A stretch of 64,000 nt of DNA, taken from contig CALCOY010000097.1 of the NCBI GenBank assembly GCA_937897325.1, positions 46,516-110,515 on the forward strand, read 5' to 3'. Both the position numbers and the translations under genes were made by a program. Positions 27,914 through 37,913 of this stretch are shown one piece after another. The notes under the pieces were generated by a model, which saw only the letters and a program-made list of their open reading frames with translations, searched no databases and had not been told where the DNA came from. Within the stretch, counting starts at the first letter, position 1. Every line of letters begins with the position of its first letter. Source of the stretch: an uncultured Shimia sp. GTDB lineage: Bacteria; Pseudomonadota; Alphaproteobacteria; Rhodobacterales; Rhodobacteraceae.

Positions 27914-28882
27914 CTAGCGGATCGTTGTCGTCACGCTTTGGCGGCCGATCCTGCGCCCGTTCCTCACCAGAACGACCGTGCCTTTGTAACGGCCGGGCTG
28001 CCATCGGCTGTCTCCCCGTCGCTGTCCAGCTGCCTGGAAAAGCTGCGCTTTGCGCGCTTCGATCAGCGCGCTGTGCTGAAACCGGAACCCGCTTGGGCCT
28101 GCAATGTCAAAGCGCATCTCATCGCCCGCTTCGGCCCCGAAGGCGTAGCCGAAGATCACCAGGGCTGGCGCGTCGGCTCGAATGCGGGGGCGGGCGGCGC
28201 GGCCTGCCACAACGTCTTTGTAGGCCGGGATGCGGGTGGCAAAGCCAACGTCCAGCAATCCACCGGCTTGATAGGGAATATTGGTCTGCCACAGGGTCTT
28301 GCCGGTTTGGCGTTGGCAGCTTGCGGTGCTTTGCGGGCGGAACGGATCGACCACATCGCCATCCTTGAAAAGTGTCATATGCACATGCGGGAACTGGGTG
28401 CGGCCCGAGAGACCGATCTGGCCCAACCGCTCGCCGCGCCGGACGCTTTGGCCTTCGCGCACGCTGACGGATTGACGTTTCAGGTGGCAATACTGCGTCT
28501 CCCATCCGCCGCCATGATCAATCCTCACCCCGTTGCCGCATTCGCGGCCTGCCGTCGTCCGCGCTGTCTCGGAGGTATAAAGCTGATCCGGCCTGCCATC
28601 ACGGATGCGGGTGACTATGCCAGGTGCAGCAGCGATGACGCTCACGCCTCGTTCCATATCTCGGAGGGTCGGAAGCGCGAAATCAGTCCCGGTGTGTTTG
28701 TCATAGCTGAGTGGGCCGCAGAGATAATCGCGCGCTCCTCCACCCGGATCCTGGTCAACATATTGTTGGATGAAGCAATCCTGCCCCAGTCGGCAGGCGA
28801 CAGGGGGCGACAGGCTGATCGTTTGGGCTGCAAGAGGCGCCGCAAGAAACGCCAGCGCGGCAAGCGCTGACGCCCCTATCAT
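27914..28882 (-). CDS. M23-family metallopeptidase, exported
   Basis: The 322-residue protein has a signal peptide (to about residue 19, PLAAQ). The LytM/M23 zinc site is visible as HTGTDFALP (His and Asp ligands) and QFPHVHMTLF (HxH). An N-terminal cysteine pair (CRLGQDC) precedes it. Such enzymes cut peptidoglycan crosslinks in the periplasm. It overlaps the clpA stop by 4 bases on the same strand and converges with the OmpA-like gene, whose partner domain also targets murein. Confidence 0.92.
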   Translation of the reverse strand: MIGASALAALAFLAAPLAAQTISLSPPVACRLGQDCFIQQYVDQDPGGGARDYLCGPLSYDKHTGTDFALPTLRDMERGVSVIAAAPGIVTRIRDGRPDQLYTSETARTTAGRECGNGVRIDHGGGWETQYCHLKRQSVSVREGQSVRRGERLGQIGLSGRTQFPHVHMTLFKDGDVVDPFRPQSTASCQRQTGKTLWQTNIPYQAGGLLDVGFATRIPAYKDVVAGRAARPRIRADAPALVIFGYAFGAEAGDEMRFDIAGPSGFRFQHSALIEARKAQLFQAAGQRRGDSRWQPGRYKGTVVLVRNGRRIGRQSVTTTIR

Positions 28883-31200
28883 TCTGCGGTCAGAAGCGGC
28901 GGCTTGTCACCGGAGAGGCGCGGGTTTTCAAGGCCCTCCAAACGCAGATCAAGCTTGCCATCCTTGATGCCGACCTTGACAACACCGCCTTTCATGAGCT
29001 TGCCAAACAGCAGCTCTTCGGCGAGGGGCTTTTTGATATTTTCCTGGATCACGCGGCCCAGCGGACGCGCTCCCATCTTGTCATCATAGCCCTTATCAGC
29101 CAGCCATTCGGCGGCAGGTTTGGTCAACTCTATCGTGACATTTCGGTCCATGAGCTGTGCTTCAAGCTGCAGCACGAACTTCTCGACCACCTGCAGGATG
29201 ACATCTTTGCCCAGAGGAGCGAATGAGATTACCGCGTCGAGACGGTTGCGGAATTCCGGCGTGAACGTGCGTTCGATCGCCGCCGTATCCTCACCCTCGC
29301 GCCGGTCGCGGCCAAAGCCGATGGCCGCTTTGGCCTGTTCAGCAGCCCCCGCATTCGAGGTCATGATCAGGATCACATTGCGGAAATCGACCGTCCGACC
29401 ATTGTGATCGGTCAACTTGCCATGGTCCATCACCTGCAGAAGGATGTTGTAAACATCCGGATGCGCTTTTTCGATCTCGTCTAGCAAAAGCACACAATGC
29501 GGATGCTGATCTACACCGTCCGTCAGCATCCCGCCCTGGTCAAAGCCTACGTAACCCGGAGGCGCGCCAATCAGGCGGCTGACCGCGTGCTTCTCCATGT
29601 ATTCGGACATGTCGAAACGCAGCATTTCAACCCCCAGCGTGTCAGCCAGTTGCTTGGCCACCTCCGTCTTGCCCACGCCTGTGGGCCCCGCAAAGAGGTA
29701 GTTGCCGATGGGCTTTTCAGGCTCGCGCAGGCCGGCTCGGGCCAGCTTGATGGCAGAGGACAGCGCCTCGATCGCCGGATCCTGACCGAAGACAACACGC
29801 TTGAGCGATGCTTCGAGATCCTTGAGTGTTTCGGCATCGTCCTTCGACACGTTCTTGGGCGGGATGCGGGCGATCTTCGCCACGACATTCTCGATCTCTT
29901 TGGTGCCGATGGTCTTGCGTCGCTTGGCTGCAGTCACCAGATGCTGCGCCGCGCCCGCCTCGTCAATCACGTCGATCGCCGAGTCGGGCAGCTTGCGGTC
30001 ATTGATGTAGCGGCTCGCCAGTTCCACGGAGGTCTTGATCGCATCCGAGGTGTATTTCACACCGTGGTGATCTTCGAAATACGGTTTGAGCCCCTTGAGG
30101 ATCTTGGTCGCGTCCTCGACCGACGGCTCGTTTACGTCGATTTTCTGGAACCGGCGGGAGAGCGCACGATCCTTCTCAAAATGCTGACGGAACTCCTTGT
30201 ACGTGGTCGAGCCCATGGTCCGCAGCTTGCCGCCTTGAAGCGCAGGCTTCAGCAGGTTCGAGGCATCCATCGCTCCGCCGGACGTGGCGCCCGCACCAAT
30301 CACAGTGTGGATTTCGTCGATGAACAGCACCGCGTCAGGATGGTCTTCCAATTCCGTCACAACCGCTTTCAGACGCTCTTCGAAGTCACCGCGATAGCGT
30401 GTGCCCGCCAGAAGTGCACCCATGTCGAGCGAGTAGATGGTGGTGTGGGCCAGAACCTCGGGTGTTTCACCGGCGACAATTTTCCGGGCCAGACCTTCGG
30501 CGATGGCGGTTTTGCCCACACCGGGATCCCCCACCAGAAGTGGGTTATTCTTGCGGCGCCGACAGAGCACCTGGATGCAGCGCTCCACCTCGCTGTCGCG
30601 CCCAATCAGTGGATCGATATCGCCATCGCGGGACTTTGCGTTCAGGTCCACGCAATATTTGGCCAGTGCGCTTTCCTTCTTCTCACCATCCGTCACGCCT
30701 TGCGCTTCTTCTTCGGCCTCCGGCGCGCCAGAGACTGGCCGACTTTCGCCATATGCCGGATCCTTGGCCACGCCATGCGCGATGAAATTGACCGCGTCGT
30801 AGCGAGTCATGTCCTGTTCCTGCAGGAAATAGGCCGCGTTCGATTCTCGTTCTGCAAAGATGGCAACCAGCACGTTCGCGCCTGTGACCTCCGTGCGGCC
30901 GGACGATTGTACATGGATGGCCGCGCGCTGGATCACGCGCTGGAATGCTGCTGTCGGCACAGCCTCGGACCCGTCGACATCGGTGACAAGGTTCGACAAA
31001 TCCTCTTCTACAAAATCTTCGAGAGTCGATCGCAGATCGTCCACATCCACGCTGCAGGCTTGCATGACACGCTTGGCATCAGGCTCATCGATCAACGCCA
31101 GAAGCAGGTGCTCCAGCGTTGCAAATTCATGCCGGCGTTCATTGGCCAGCGCCAGCGCATGATGGATGGCTTTTTCCAGTGTCGTCGAGAATGAAGGCAC
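28879..31200 (-). CDS. clpA: ATP-dependent Clp protease ATP-binding subunit ClpA
   Basis: The 773-residue protein has the Clp N-domain ([20 protein letters not shown]), a first AAA+ module with [20 protein letters not shown] and [20 protein letters not shown], and a second with [18 protein letters not shown] and [16 protein letters not shown]. It unfolds substrates for ClpP. The GTG at 31200 was chosen because AGAAGGAG lies 7 bases upstream; a longer frame to 31266 lacks this. No clpS gene is adjacent, although clpS often precedes clpA. Confidence 0.96.
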   Translation of the reverse strand: MPSFSTTLEKAIHHALALANERRHEFATLEHLLLALIDEPDAKRVMQACSVDVDDLRSTLEDFVEEDLSNLVTDVDGSEAVPTAAFQRVIQRAAIHVQSSGRTEVTGANVLVAIFAERESNAAYFLQEQDMTRYDAVNFIAHGVAKDPAYGESRPVSGAPEAEEEAQGVTDGEKKESALAKYCVDLNAKSRDGDIDPLIGRDSEVERCIQVLCRRRKNNPLLVGDPGVGKTAIAEGLARKIVAGETPEVLAHTTIYSLDMGALLAGTRYRGDFEERLKAVVTELEDHPDAVLFIDEIHTVIGAGATSGGAMDASNLLKPALQGGKLRTMGSTTYKEFRQHFEKDRALSRRFQKIDVNEPSVEDATKILKGLKPYFEDHHGVKYTSDAIKTSVELASRYINDRKLPDSAIDVIDEAGAAQHLVTAAKRRKTIGTKEIENVVAKIARIPPKNVSKDDAETLKDLEASLKRVVFGQDPAIEALSSAIKLARAGLREPEKPIGNYLFAGPTGVGKTEVAKQLADTLGVEMLRFDMSEYMEKHAVSRLIGAPPGYVGFDQGGMLTDGVDQHPHCVLLLDEIEKAHPDVYNILLQVMDHGKLTDHNGRTVDFRNVILIMTSNAGAAEQAKAAIGFGRDRREGEDTAAIERTFTPEFRNRLDAVISFAPLGKDVILQVVEKFVLQLEAQLMDRNVTIELTKPAAEWLADKGYDDKMGARPLGRVIQENIKKPLAEELLFGKLMKGGVVKVGIKDGKLDLRLEGLENPRLSGDKPPLLTAE

Positions 31201-31384
31201 GGGCGTGCTCCTTCTGATCGGGGTCGGTTGGGGCATTGTTGTATGAAGAGGCCCCGTACCAACCATGGCCTCATAAGTTTAAGTTTGGTTGAACATGCGC
31301 GCGCTTCAAGGCTTTTCTTTGTCACATGGCTCACAATCTGCGTGAGTGGCTTGATGTGATCGCGGATCAGGCAGCGTTTTCAAC

Positions 31385-32152
31385 CTAGAAGTTGTCTTTT
31401 CGTTTTCTGATTTCTGCAAAGACATCAACGGACTTTGCGGTTTGCATATCCAGATTTGCCCTGACACCGGGGGAGTCGGCGCGCAGGAAAGGGTTTGTCG
31501 CAAGTTCATCTGCGAGGGTTGAGGGAACGGTGGGCGTCCCAACCGCACGTTTGGCCACCACATCCTTAAGACGTGAGATAAGCGCGGGATTGTCGGGGTC
31601 AATGGTCCGCGCGAATTTGCCGTTTGCCTCCGTGTATTCGTGACCCGAACAGACCAGCGTTTCAGGGGGCAAGGCGGCCAGCTTTTGGAGGCTCTCGAAC
31701 ATCTGGGGCTTTGTGCCCTCGAACACCCGACCGCAGCCCAGTGCCATGAGACTATCGGCCGTAAAGACGACCTCCGCCTCTGCGAAGTGATAGGCCACAT
31801 GTCCGACAGTGTGGCCTGACACGTCGACTACCACGCCCTTCTCGACGCCGATTGTCACCTCGTCCCCTTCGTTCACAGCAAGATCAAGCGGTGGCAGGCG
31901 CCCGGCATCCGCAGCACTGCCGATCACCTCGGCTTTGTGTTCGGCAAGAATGGCCTTCAAACCCATAACGTGATCGTCGTGATGATGCGTGATAAAGACC
32001 TTGTTCAAAAGCCAACCCTTGTTCTCCAACTCCGCAAGTATCGGCCCTGCTTCGGGTGCATCGACAAGCGCCGTCTCACCGCTTGCCGCATCGTGGGCGA
32101 GATAGGCGTAGTTGTCCGAAAGGCAGGGTATGGTGACGATCTCAAGGGGCAT
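31385..32152 (-). CDS. gloB: Hydroxyacylglutathione hydrolase (glyoxalase II)
   Basis: The 255-residue metallo-beta-lactamase-fold enzyme has [11 protein letters not shown] (THxHxDH), [28 protein letters not shown] and the GloB-specific [13 protein letters not shown]. The C-terminal [14 protein letters not shown] binds glutathione. It hydrolyses S-D-lactoylglutathione to D-lactate. ATG 32152 gives the standard length; longer upstream frames are not supported. It is divergent from the methyltransferase gene. Confidence 0.95.
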   Translation of the reverse strand: MPLEIVTIPCLSDNYAYLAHDAASGETALVDAPEAGPILAELENKGWLLNKVFITHHHDDHVMGLKAILAEHKAEVIGSAADAGRLPPLDLAVNEGDEVTIGVEKGVVVDVSGHTVGHVAYHFAEAEVVFTADSLMALGCGRVFEGTKPQMFESLQKLAALPPETLVCSGHEYTEANGKFARTIDPDNPALISRLKDVVAKRAVGTPTVPSTLADELATNPFLRADSPGVRANLDMQTAKSVDVFAEIRKRKDNF

Positions 32153-32220
32153 GGCGTTTTGCCTTTCGCTTGCTAGGATGTAGCCAAGATTGGCCCCGTG
32201 GGGCGGCAAGGACAAGAGCC

Positions 32221-32961
32221 ATGCATCTCGACGTGCAGGATTTGCGCAACTTTTACTATCGCAGCGCTCTGGGCCGTGCCGCTCAGGGCTCTTTGCGCAA
32301 CCGCATGCTCGACATCTGGCCCGAGGCGCAGGGGCAGACGATTGTGGGCTATGGTTTTGCAGCCCCCCTTTTGCGCCCATATCTGAAGGATGCGCGCCGG
32401 GTCATGGCGCTGATGCCCGGCCCTCAGGGCGTGATGCCCTGGCCTGCAAACCTGCCCAACGTCTCGGTCCTGACCGAGGAAACGCTGTGGCCCATAGAGA
32501 CGGGGCATGTGGACAAACTCGTTGTGCTGCATGGGTTAGAAACCTCTGAACGCCCTTTTGATCTTCTGGAAGAAGCCTGGCGCGTGCTGGGCCCCGGGGG
32601 TAAGGCCTTGTTTATCGTACCAAACCGGGCTGGCATCTGGTCGCGTCGCGATCGCACGCCTTTCGGCTTCGGGCGGCCCTATTCAGCGAGCCAGCTTGAG
32701 ACCCAACTGCGAAAGCATCAGTTCCTGCCTGAACGGCATCTGGGGGCGCTTTACCAATTTCCCTCGGCCAAACGGATCTGGATGAAGTCCGGGCCGCTTT
32801 TCGAACGGATCGGGCGGCAGATGCCTGGCATGTTCGCGGGCGGCGCTTTCATGGTCGAAGCCTCCAAGCTGGTCTATCCGCCCAAAGGCAAAGTCCAGCG
32901 CACGCAAGAACGTTCCAGCGTCCTCGAAGGGTTGGGCGAGGCAATACCAGGACGGGTATGA
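32221..32961 (+). CDS. SAM-dependent methyltransferase-like protein (type 11)
   Basis: The 246-residue protein has a degenerate class I methyltransferase core, with [20 protein letters not shown] at motif I and [19 protein letters not shown] at the post-motif strand. AAGGACAAGAGCC precedes the ATG at 32221. Motif I lacks the usual GxGxG spacing, so SAM use is likely but not certain. The substrate is unknown. It is divergent from gloB with about 70 bases between starts. Confidence 0.8.
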   Translation: MHLDVQDLRNFYYRSALGRAAQGSLRNRMLDIWPEAQGQTIVGYGFAAPLLRPYLKDARRVMALMPGPQGVMPWPANLPNVSVLTEETLWPIETGHVDKLVVLHGLETSERPFDLLEEAWRVLGPGGKALFIVPNRAGIWSRRDRTPFGFGRPYSASQLETQLRKHQFLPERHLGALYQFPSAKRIWMKSGPLFERIGRQMPGMFAGGAFMVEASKLVYPPKGKVQRTQERSSVLEGLGEAIPGRV

Positions 32962-33020
32962 CCCCGCCCAACCCTGCGTGACGCGACCGGTGGGGAGGAG
33001 AAGGCCGCGCCATACCTGGC

Positions 33021-34769
33021 TTAGCGCGCGCCGATCCGCACACCTTGGCCGTCAAATGTGCGCAGCGACATCACCACCGGATCGGTTGGATAGCACAGCG
33101 CCTGTTCCTGCAAGAGACCGATCGCGATTTCTTCGCCCATGCGCAGGCTGTCGTAATAGTCGGAGAAGTAGTGAACCCCGGCCATGTTGCGCCCGATCGA
33201 GATGTTGGCGGCAAGCTTGTTCAACTCCCCTTCCAGCGTCAGCGGGCAATGAGGCGTTTCATTCTTCAGCTCGGTGCCGTTTTCGATCGAAACGAAGGCG
33301 CAGGGCGTGATGTCCGCGTGTTTCTCGGGTTTCACGAAGGCCGGCGCATTCCCATCTACGCTCGCCAAAATGGCGCTCGTGTCGAAGAATGCCTTGAGCA
33401 CCGTTACGCAAGCCCCCGCGACCGTCGCATGACCCGCCGCATAGGCCGGGTGCATGGGCGAACCTTCCCGGAAGGCCATGGGCAGAAGGGCAGTGTTGCT
33501 GGCATTCGCGGCGATGATCTCATCCACCGTGGGTGCAATACCCTCCTTTAGATCCTTCAGGCAGCCGCAGAAATGCGGGAAATGCTGTTCAAGGTCATGT
33601 GCTTTTTCGATCCGCGCCGCCAGCACTTCGGGGCGTGCCCGGATGTGCAGATTGAACTTCTGGTACCGCGCAGCCTTCAGAGCCCGTGTCGCCACCTCGC
33701 AGACCAGCGTCAGGATGTGCGGCCCGCCATAAAGGGCAAAGCCTCCGGCATTGGGCGCCACGCCCTCATGCCCCACACTCAGCGGGAAGCTGTTGCGCAT
33801 CCCCGAAAGGTTGTCAAAGCCGGGGTCAAACGGTGTTCCCATGCCCAGCAGCATCAGACAAGCGTTGAGATAGGCCTCGTAGAGCGCGTCGTAATGCACA
33901 TAGGTCGCCAGATCGCGGGGCGTGTGGATGAAGCGGCGGTTGCCGCTGAAGATCTGCCCGGCATCGCCTGCAATGCCGTTGACGTCAAAGCCATTCTGAA
34001 CATGCAGCCAATCTTTCCATTCGGTCATGAAGTCGACCGGCTCGGCCTCGGCCACCTTTTGCGAGATCTGCAAGGCGCCGTATCCGATCTGGCCATCGGT
34101 GACGGCACCACCACCTTCAAGGGCGGTGTTCCCAATCAGCATGAATTGCGACAGATACGGGCCTGCTTCAACACCGGGAGAGGACCCCCGGAAGGCCGTC
34201 TGCACTGTCAGCGCGCCGCCCTCATTCTTGCGCGGCCGCACGTCAAAACCGCTTTGCGCGTAGGCATAGCCATTCATCCGGTCGATGGATTGCTGGAGGG
34301 CCGCCGACTGCATGCCCTTTTCATCAAAGCACTCGAAGGGTTCATCGCGGACAAGCGCCAGTTCATAGACCTCGGCCATCTCAAAGGCCAATTCGTCAGA
34401 ACAAAGCGCCGGGGCCGGGGCCATCGTAACGGCTTGGCAGTCAGGGCCCTGCAGATCGTAGGCCGTTCCGGCGGTCGGAGCCTCCCATTTGCGCCGGGGC
34501 TTGTCGGACGGGACCGGAACGCGATTGGTGAAGGCGTCGATGAAGCCCGTGTCAATCGCCTCGCGAAACGCCTCGAAATGATCCGGATTGTCGACGAGGC
34601 CCGTCTTGGGATCGTGCTTCAGACCTTTCGTGAAGCTCATCGCGTAGTGCGCGCCAGCATAAACCTGCTCGTCGCCGTTCGCGTGGTGTTCTGGATGTGT
34701 CCGGGATCTGGCCAAATCGGCTGCAGCTTGGCGTGCGGCATACGCACCCTGTTGCCTGTTTACAGACAT
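33021..34769 (-). CDS. Vanadium-dependent haloperoxidase (bromoperoxidase type)
   Basis: The 582-residue protein carries the vanadate site of the PAP2/haloperoxidase superfamily: REGSPMHPAYAAGHATVAGA near residue 440 and NISIGRNMAGVHYFSDYYD near 535, supplying the Arg, Gly-His and axial His. The HPxYxxGHA form resembles bromoperoxidases. These oxidise bromide or iodide with peroxide, yielding hypohalous acid. No signal peptide is seen. GAGAAAG 8 bases upstream supports ATG 34769. The divergent neighbour encodes a lamin-tail/Hint protein. Halide preference cannot be read from the sequence. Confidence 0.88.
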   Translation of the reverse strand: MSVNRQQGAYAARQAAADLARSRTHPEHHANGDEQVYAGAHYAMSFTKGLKHDPKTGLVDNPDHFEAFREAIDTGFIDAFTNRVPVPSDKPRRKWEAPTAGTAYDLQGPDCQAVTMAPAPALCSDELAFEMAEVYELALVRDEPFECFDEKGMQSAALQQSIDRMNGYAYAQSGFDVRPRKNEGGALTVQTAFRGSSPGVEAGPYLSQFMLIGNTALEGGGAVTDGQIGYGALQISQKVAEAEPVDFMTEWKDWLHVQNGFDVNGIAGDAGQIFSGNRRFIHTPRDLATYVHYDALYEAYLNACLMLLGMGTPFDPGFDNLSGMRNSFPLSVGHEGVAPNAGGFALYGGPHILTLVCEVATRALKAARYQKFNLHIRARPEVLAARIEKAHDLEQHFPHFCGCLKDLKEGIAPTVDEIIAANASNTALLPMAFREGSPMHPAYAAGHATVAGACVTVLKAFFDTSAILASVDGNAPAFVKPEKHADITPCAFVSIENGTELKNETPHCPLTLEGELNKLAANISIGRNMAGVHYFSDYYDSLRMGEEIAIGLLQEQALCYPTDPVVMSLRTFDGQGVRIGAR

Positions 34770-34984
34770 CGCAATCACTTTCTCAAATATGGTTCGATAA
34801 AAATCAAACGGATTAAAATGCAGTTCAAAAATGCTGAAAAAATACCCAGCCTAGGTTTTTTATCACAAAACGGTGGTTTTGACAAATCGCGCGCAAAGAC
34901 GGCCCATCTGTAAGGCTTCCGCGCGTGACTTTGGTCCAAAATCAGTTAAGAACTGAGAAGCTTTTTATTGGTAAGAGACTTTTT

Positions 34985-36160
34985 ATGCCCGATTTTCTGA
35001 ATGGACTGTTCTTTAGCGAGATACTTGCCGACAACGCCGGTGGCGGCGCAATTGATGTGAACGGTCAGGGCGGGACGAACAAGCAGGACGAGTTTGTCGA
35101 GATACAGAACAGCACTGGCGAAACGATTAACTTGGACGGCTATCAGATCTGGTCCGAGAAGAATGGTCTGCTGCATTCGTTCGGCACTGGCGATCAGATT
35201 GGTCCCAGCGGTACAGCAACCGTCGTTGGCAGCTATACCAATCCGCCTGCCGGGTTCTTCGGCGCCAATGGGAGCAACAACTCCGCCAGCGGCAATGGTG
35301 GCTTTCTCGAAGATGGTGAAGCTGCCAAGAATGATACGATATTTCTGGTAGACCCGGATGGGAATTACATTCAGCTTTCCTATGGCCAGCCTCCCCAGCC
35401 ACCGACGTCACTCCCAAGCGGCTTCCCGACTGGAGGAACCTTGCAGGGTTCCGGTGAGTCTCTGAATTCGGGCGCACCTAATGGAACTTCGGTCCTGCGT
35501 GACGCTGATGGCAATTTGGTCGAAGGTGCGCCGAACCCCGGCACATCGGGAACAGTTTGTTTCACATCAGGCACGATGATCAAGACAGACCGAGGCGATG
35601 TGGCCGTAGATGCGCTTGCCCCTGGCATGCGCATATGCAGCATGGACCACGGACATGTTCCGCTGCGGGCGATCCGCAAGGCCCCGATTGGTCGCGCCGT
35701 GCTCACCTGGAACCCTGACGTGCGCCCAATCGTGATCCCGGCAGGCGTGCTTGGAAATCCGATCACACTTCGCCTCTCCCCTGCCCACAGGTTGTTGATT
35801 GGCGGTACTCTTGTTGATCTGCTGTTTGCGACGCACGAAGTGTTGGTGCCCGCGCATCAATTGGTTGGTCATGCGGGCATACATCGGGACATGCGCGACG
35901 AGCCGGTGACCTATTTCCATCTTCTTTTTGACACTCATGAGATCGTTCAGTCGAATGGCTGCTGGTCGGAAAGCCTGTTTCTGGGCGATGTTGCGCATGC
36001 GGCCATTGAAGCGTCTAGCGGATGGCGGACCGATGCCTCTGTTGATCTGAGCGCGATGGCACATAAAACAACTGCTCGCCCAGTTTTGAAGGGATACGAG
36101 ACTGCGGCACTGGCCGGTTCGCTTGTTCAGGTCATGCCGGAAGAGACAGCCGCTGCATGA
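34985..36160 (+). CDS. Lamin-tail plus Hint-domain protein
   Basis: The 391-residue protein has an N-terminal lamin-tail-like domain (FFSEILADNAGGGAID, DEFVEIQNSTGETINLDGYQ, about residues 8-180). A Hint (Hedgehog/intein) domain follows: VCFTSGTMIKTDRGDVAVDA near 190, RLSPAHRLLIGG near 265 and YFHLLFDTHEIVQSNGCWSE near 312. Hint domains cleave at the N-terminal Cys, so the lamin-tail part may be released or attached to another molecule. Hint proteins with RTX-type partners are frequent in Roseobacters. Its start is uncertain: a GTG at 34925 is possible, but ATG 34985 best fits the domain start. Confidence 0.85.
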   Translation: MPDFLNGLFFSEILADNAGGGAIDVNGQGGTNKQDEFVEIQNSTGETINLDGYQIWSEKNGLLHSFGTGDQIGPSGTATVVGSYTNPPAGFFGANGSNNSASGNGGFLEDGEAAKNDTIFLVDPDGNYIQLSYGQPPQPPTSLPSGFPTGGTLQGSGESLNSGAPNGTSVLRDADGNLVEGAPNPGTSGTVCFTSGTMIKTDRGDVAVDALAPGMRICSMDHGHVPLRAIRKAPIGRAVLTWNPDVRPIVIPAGVLGNPITLRLSPAHRLLIGGTLVDLLFATHEVLVPAHQLVGHAGIHRDMRDEPVTYFHLLFDTHEIVQSNGCWSESLFLGDVAHAAIEASSGWRTDASVDLSAMAHKTTARPVLKGYETAALAGSLVQVMPEETAAA

Positions 36161-36208
36161 GCGTTCGACCCGGGTGATTTTGCCAGGTGATTTGACTAGC
36201 CGTAAGGG

Positions 36209-37837
36209 CTAGTCGAGATCCTTAGCCGCCTTGCGCAGTTCAAACTTTTGTATTTTTCCCGTCGATGTCTTTGGAAGCTCTTGGAACACCACCGCTTTCG
36301 GTGCTTTGAAACCTGCAAGCGTTTGTCTTGAAAAAGCGATGAGATCGGCTTCGCTTGGGTGCGTGCCGGGCTTCAGTTCGATGAACGCGCAGGGTACTTC
36401 GCCCCATTTGTCGTCGGGTTTGGCCACGACCGCAGCGAGGTTCACATCCGGGTGTGCCATCAGGACCCCTTCGACTTCGACTGAGGAGATGTTCTCGCCC
36501 CCCGAGATTATGATGTCCTTGGCGCGGTCTGCGATCTGGATGTAGCCATCGGGATGCTGCACCGCGATGTCGCCAGAATGGAAATACCCTCCCGCAAACG
36601 CTTCTTCGGTTGCCTTCGGGTTCTTGAGGTAGCCCTTCATAACCGAATTGCCCCGGATCATGATCTCGCCCTGTGCTGCGGAATCCATGGGAATCTGGGC
36701 CATTTCGGCATCCATAACTGTGATGTCTTCCATCATCGGGAAGGCCACGCCCTGACGCGCCTTTATCGCGGCTTTTTCGTTGGCCGGTTGCGCATCCCAA
36801 TCCTTCCGCCACAGGCATTCGGTGACATGCCCATAGGTTTCCGTCAGCCCGTAGACTTGTGTGACGTTGAAGCCAAGCTGTTCGATTTTGTTCAGTGTCG
36901 CCGGGGCAGGGGGCGCGCCCGCCGTAAAGACCTCGACCCGGTGATCAAAGGTGCGGCGATCTTCATCCGGCGCGTTCACGATCATATTCAGCACGATTGG
37001 CGCCCCACCGAAATGGGTGACGCCCTCGTAATGGATCGCATTGTAGACCGCCTCGGCGGTAATGTCCCGGCAACAGACCAATGTGCCGCCCACCAAGGGC
37101 ATCATCCAGGTGTGGTTCCAGCCATTGCAGTGAAAAAGCGGAACGATCGCCATGAAGACGGGATGCAGGACCATCCGCCAACTGACTACCGTGCCCATCG
37201 TCATCAGATAGGCGCCCCGGTGATGGTAGACGACCCCTTTAGGCCGCCCGGTCGTGCCCGAAGTGTAGTTCAGCGAGAGGCTCTCCCATTCATCTTCCGG
37301 CAGGATCCAGGCAAAGTCGGGATCGCCGCCTGCCAGAAGATCCTCATAGACCGGGTAGCGGCCCGAGGCTGGAAAGCCTGCATGGGCATCGGGGCATTCG
37401 ATGATCCGCGGGGCCGGGCCTTCCATCCGATCAACCGCAGCTTCGGCCAGTTCAAGAAACTGGGTGTCGGCCATAATGACCTTTGCGGCGCCATGATCGA
37501 AGATGTACGCCACCGTATCCGCATCGAGCCGCGTATTGATCGTGTTCAGAATGGCCCCGCAGGCAGGCACGCCAAAATGGGCTTCGGCCTGGGCAGGCAG
37601 GTTGGGGATCAATGTGGCGACCACGTCGCCGGGCTTGACGTCCATCTTCACCAATGCCGAAGCCAGCCGCGTGCAGCGCGCATGATATTGCGCATAGGTC
37701 ACCCTATGCGCTCCGTAGATGACCGCCGTATTATCGGCAAACACATTCGCCGCCCGCCGCAGATGCGATAGCGGTGTCAAAGGCACATAATTTGCCTGCC
37801 GTCTCTCTAATCCGGTTTCATCTGCCAGCCAGCCCAT
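36209..37837 (-). CDS. Acyl-CoA synthetase (AMP-forming)
   Basis: The 542-residue adenylate-forming enzyme has the phosphate loop LNYTSGTTGRPKGVVYHHRG, VYGLTETYGHVTECLW, the YFHSGDIAVQHPDGYIQIADR hinge region and the C-terminal lysine in KTSTGKIQKFELRK. It resembles the acyl-activating group that in Roseobacters includes fatty-acyl and methylmercaptopropionate CoA ligases; the exact acid cannot be read. GGGAGGG precedes the ATG. It is followed on the same strand by nothing close. Confidence 0.93.
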   Translation of the reverse strand: MGWLADETGLERRQANYVPLTPLSHLRRAANVFADNTAVIYGAHRVTYAQYHARCTRLASALVKMDVKPGDVVATLIPNLPAQAEAHFGVPACGAILNTINTRLDADTVAYIFDHGAAKVIMADTQFLELAEAAVDRMEGPAPRIIECPDAHAGFPASGRYPVYEDLLAGGDPDFAWILPEDEWESLSLNYTSGTTGRPKGVVYHHRGAYLMTMGTVVSWRMVLHPVFMAIVPLFHCNGWNHTWMMPLVGGTLVCCRDITAEAVYNAIHYEGVTHFGGAPIVLNMIVNAPDEDRRTFDHRVEVFTAGAPPAPATLNKIEQLGFNVTQVYGLTETYGHVTECLWRKDWDAQPANEKAAIKARQGVAFPMMEDITVMDAEMAQIPMDSAAQGEIMIRGNSVMKGYLKNPKATEEAFAGGYFHSGDIAVQHPDGYIQIADRAKDIIISGGENISSVEVEGVLMAHPDVNLAAVVAKPDDKWGEVPCAFIELKPGTHPSEADLIAFSRQTLAGFKAPKAVVFQELPKTSTGKIQKFELRKAAKDLD

Positions 37838-37913
37838 AGCGACCCTCCCTCGAACCTGATTTCGAGAAGATAAGCCACAGATTTGCCGAAGGAAAACCCT
37901 GCTTTTGCGAATA

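Noticed and set aside
29497..31194. 565-residue plus-strand ORF
   Set aside because: It lies entirely opposite clpA, whose motifs and ribosome-binding site are clear; the plus frame has no family features.
33573..34913. 446-residue plus-strand ORF
   Set aside because: Antisense to the vanadium haloperoxidase gene; only codon bias opens the frame.
36554..37771. 405-residue plus-strand ORF
   Set aside because: Antisense to the acyl-CoA synthetase gene.
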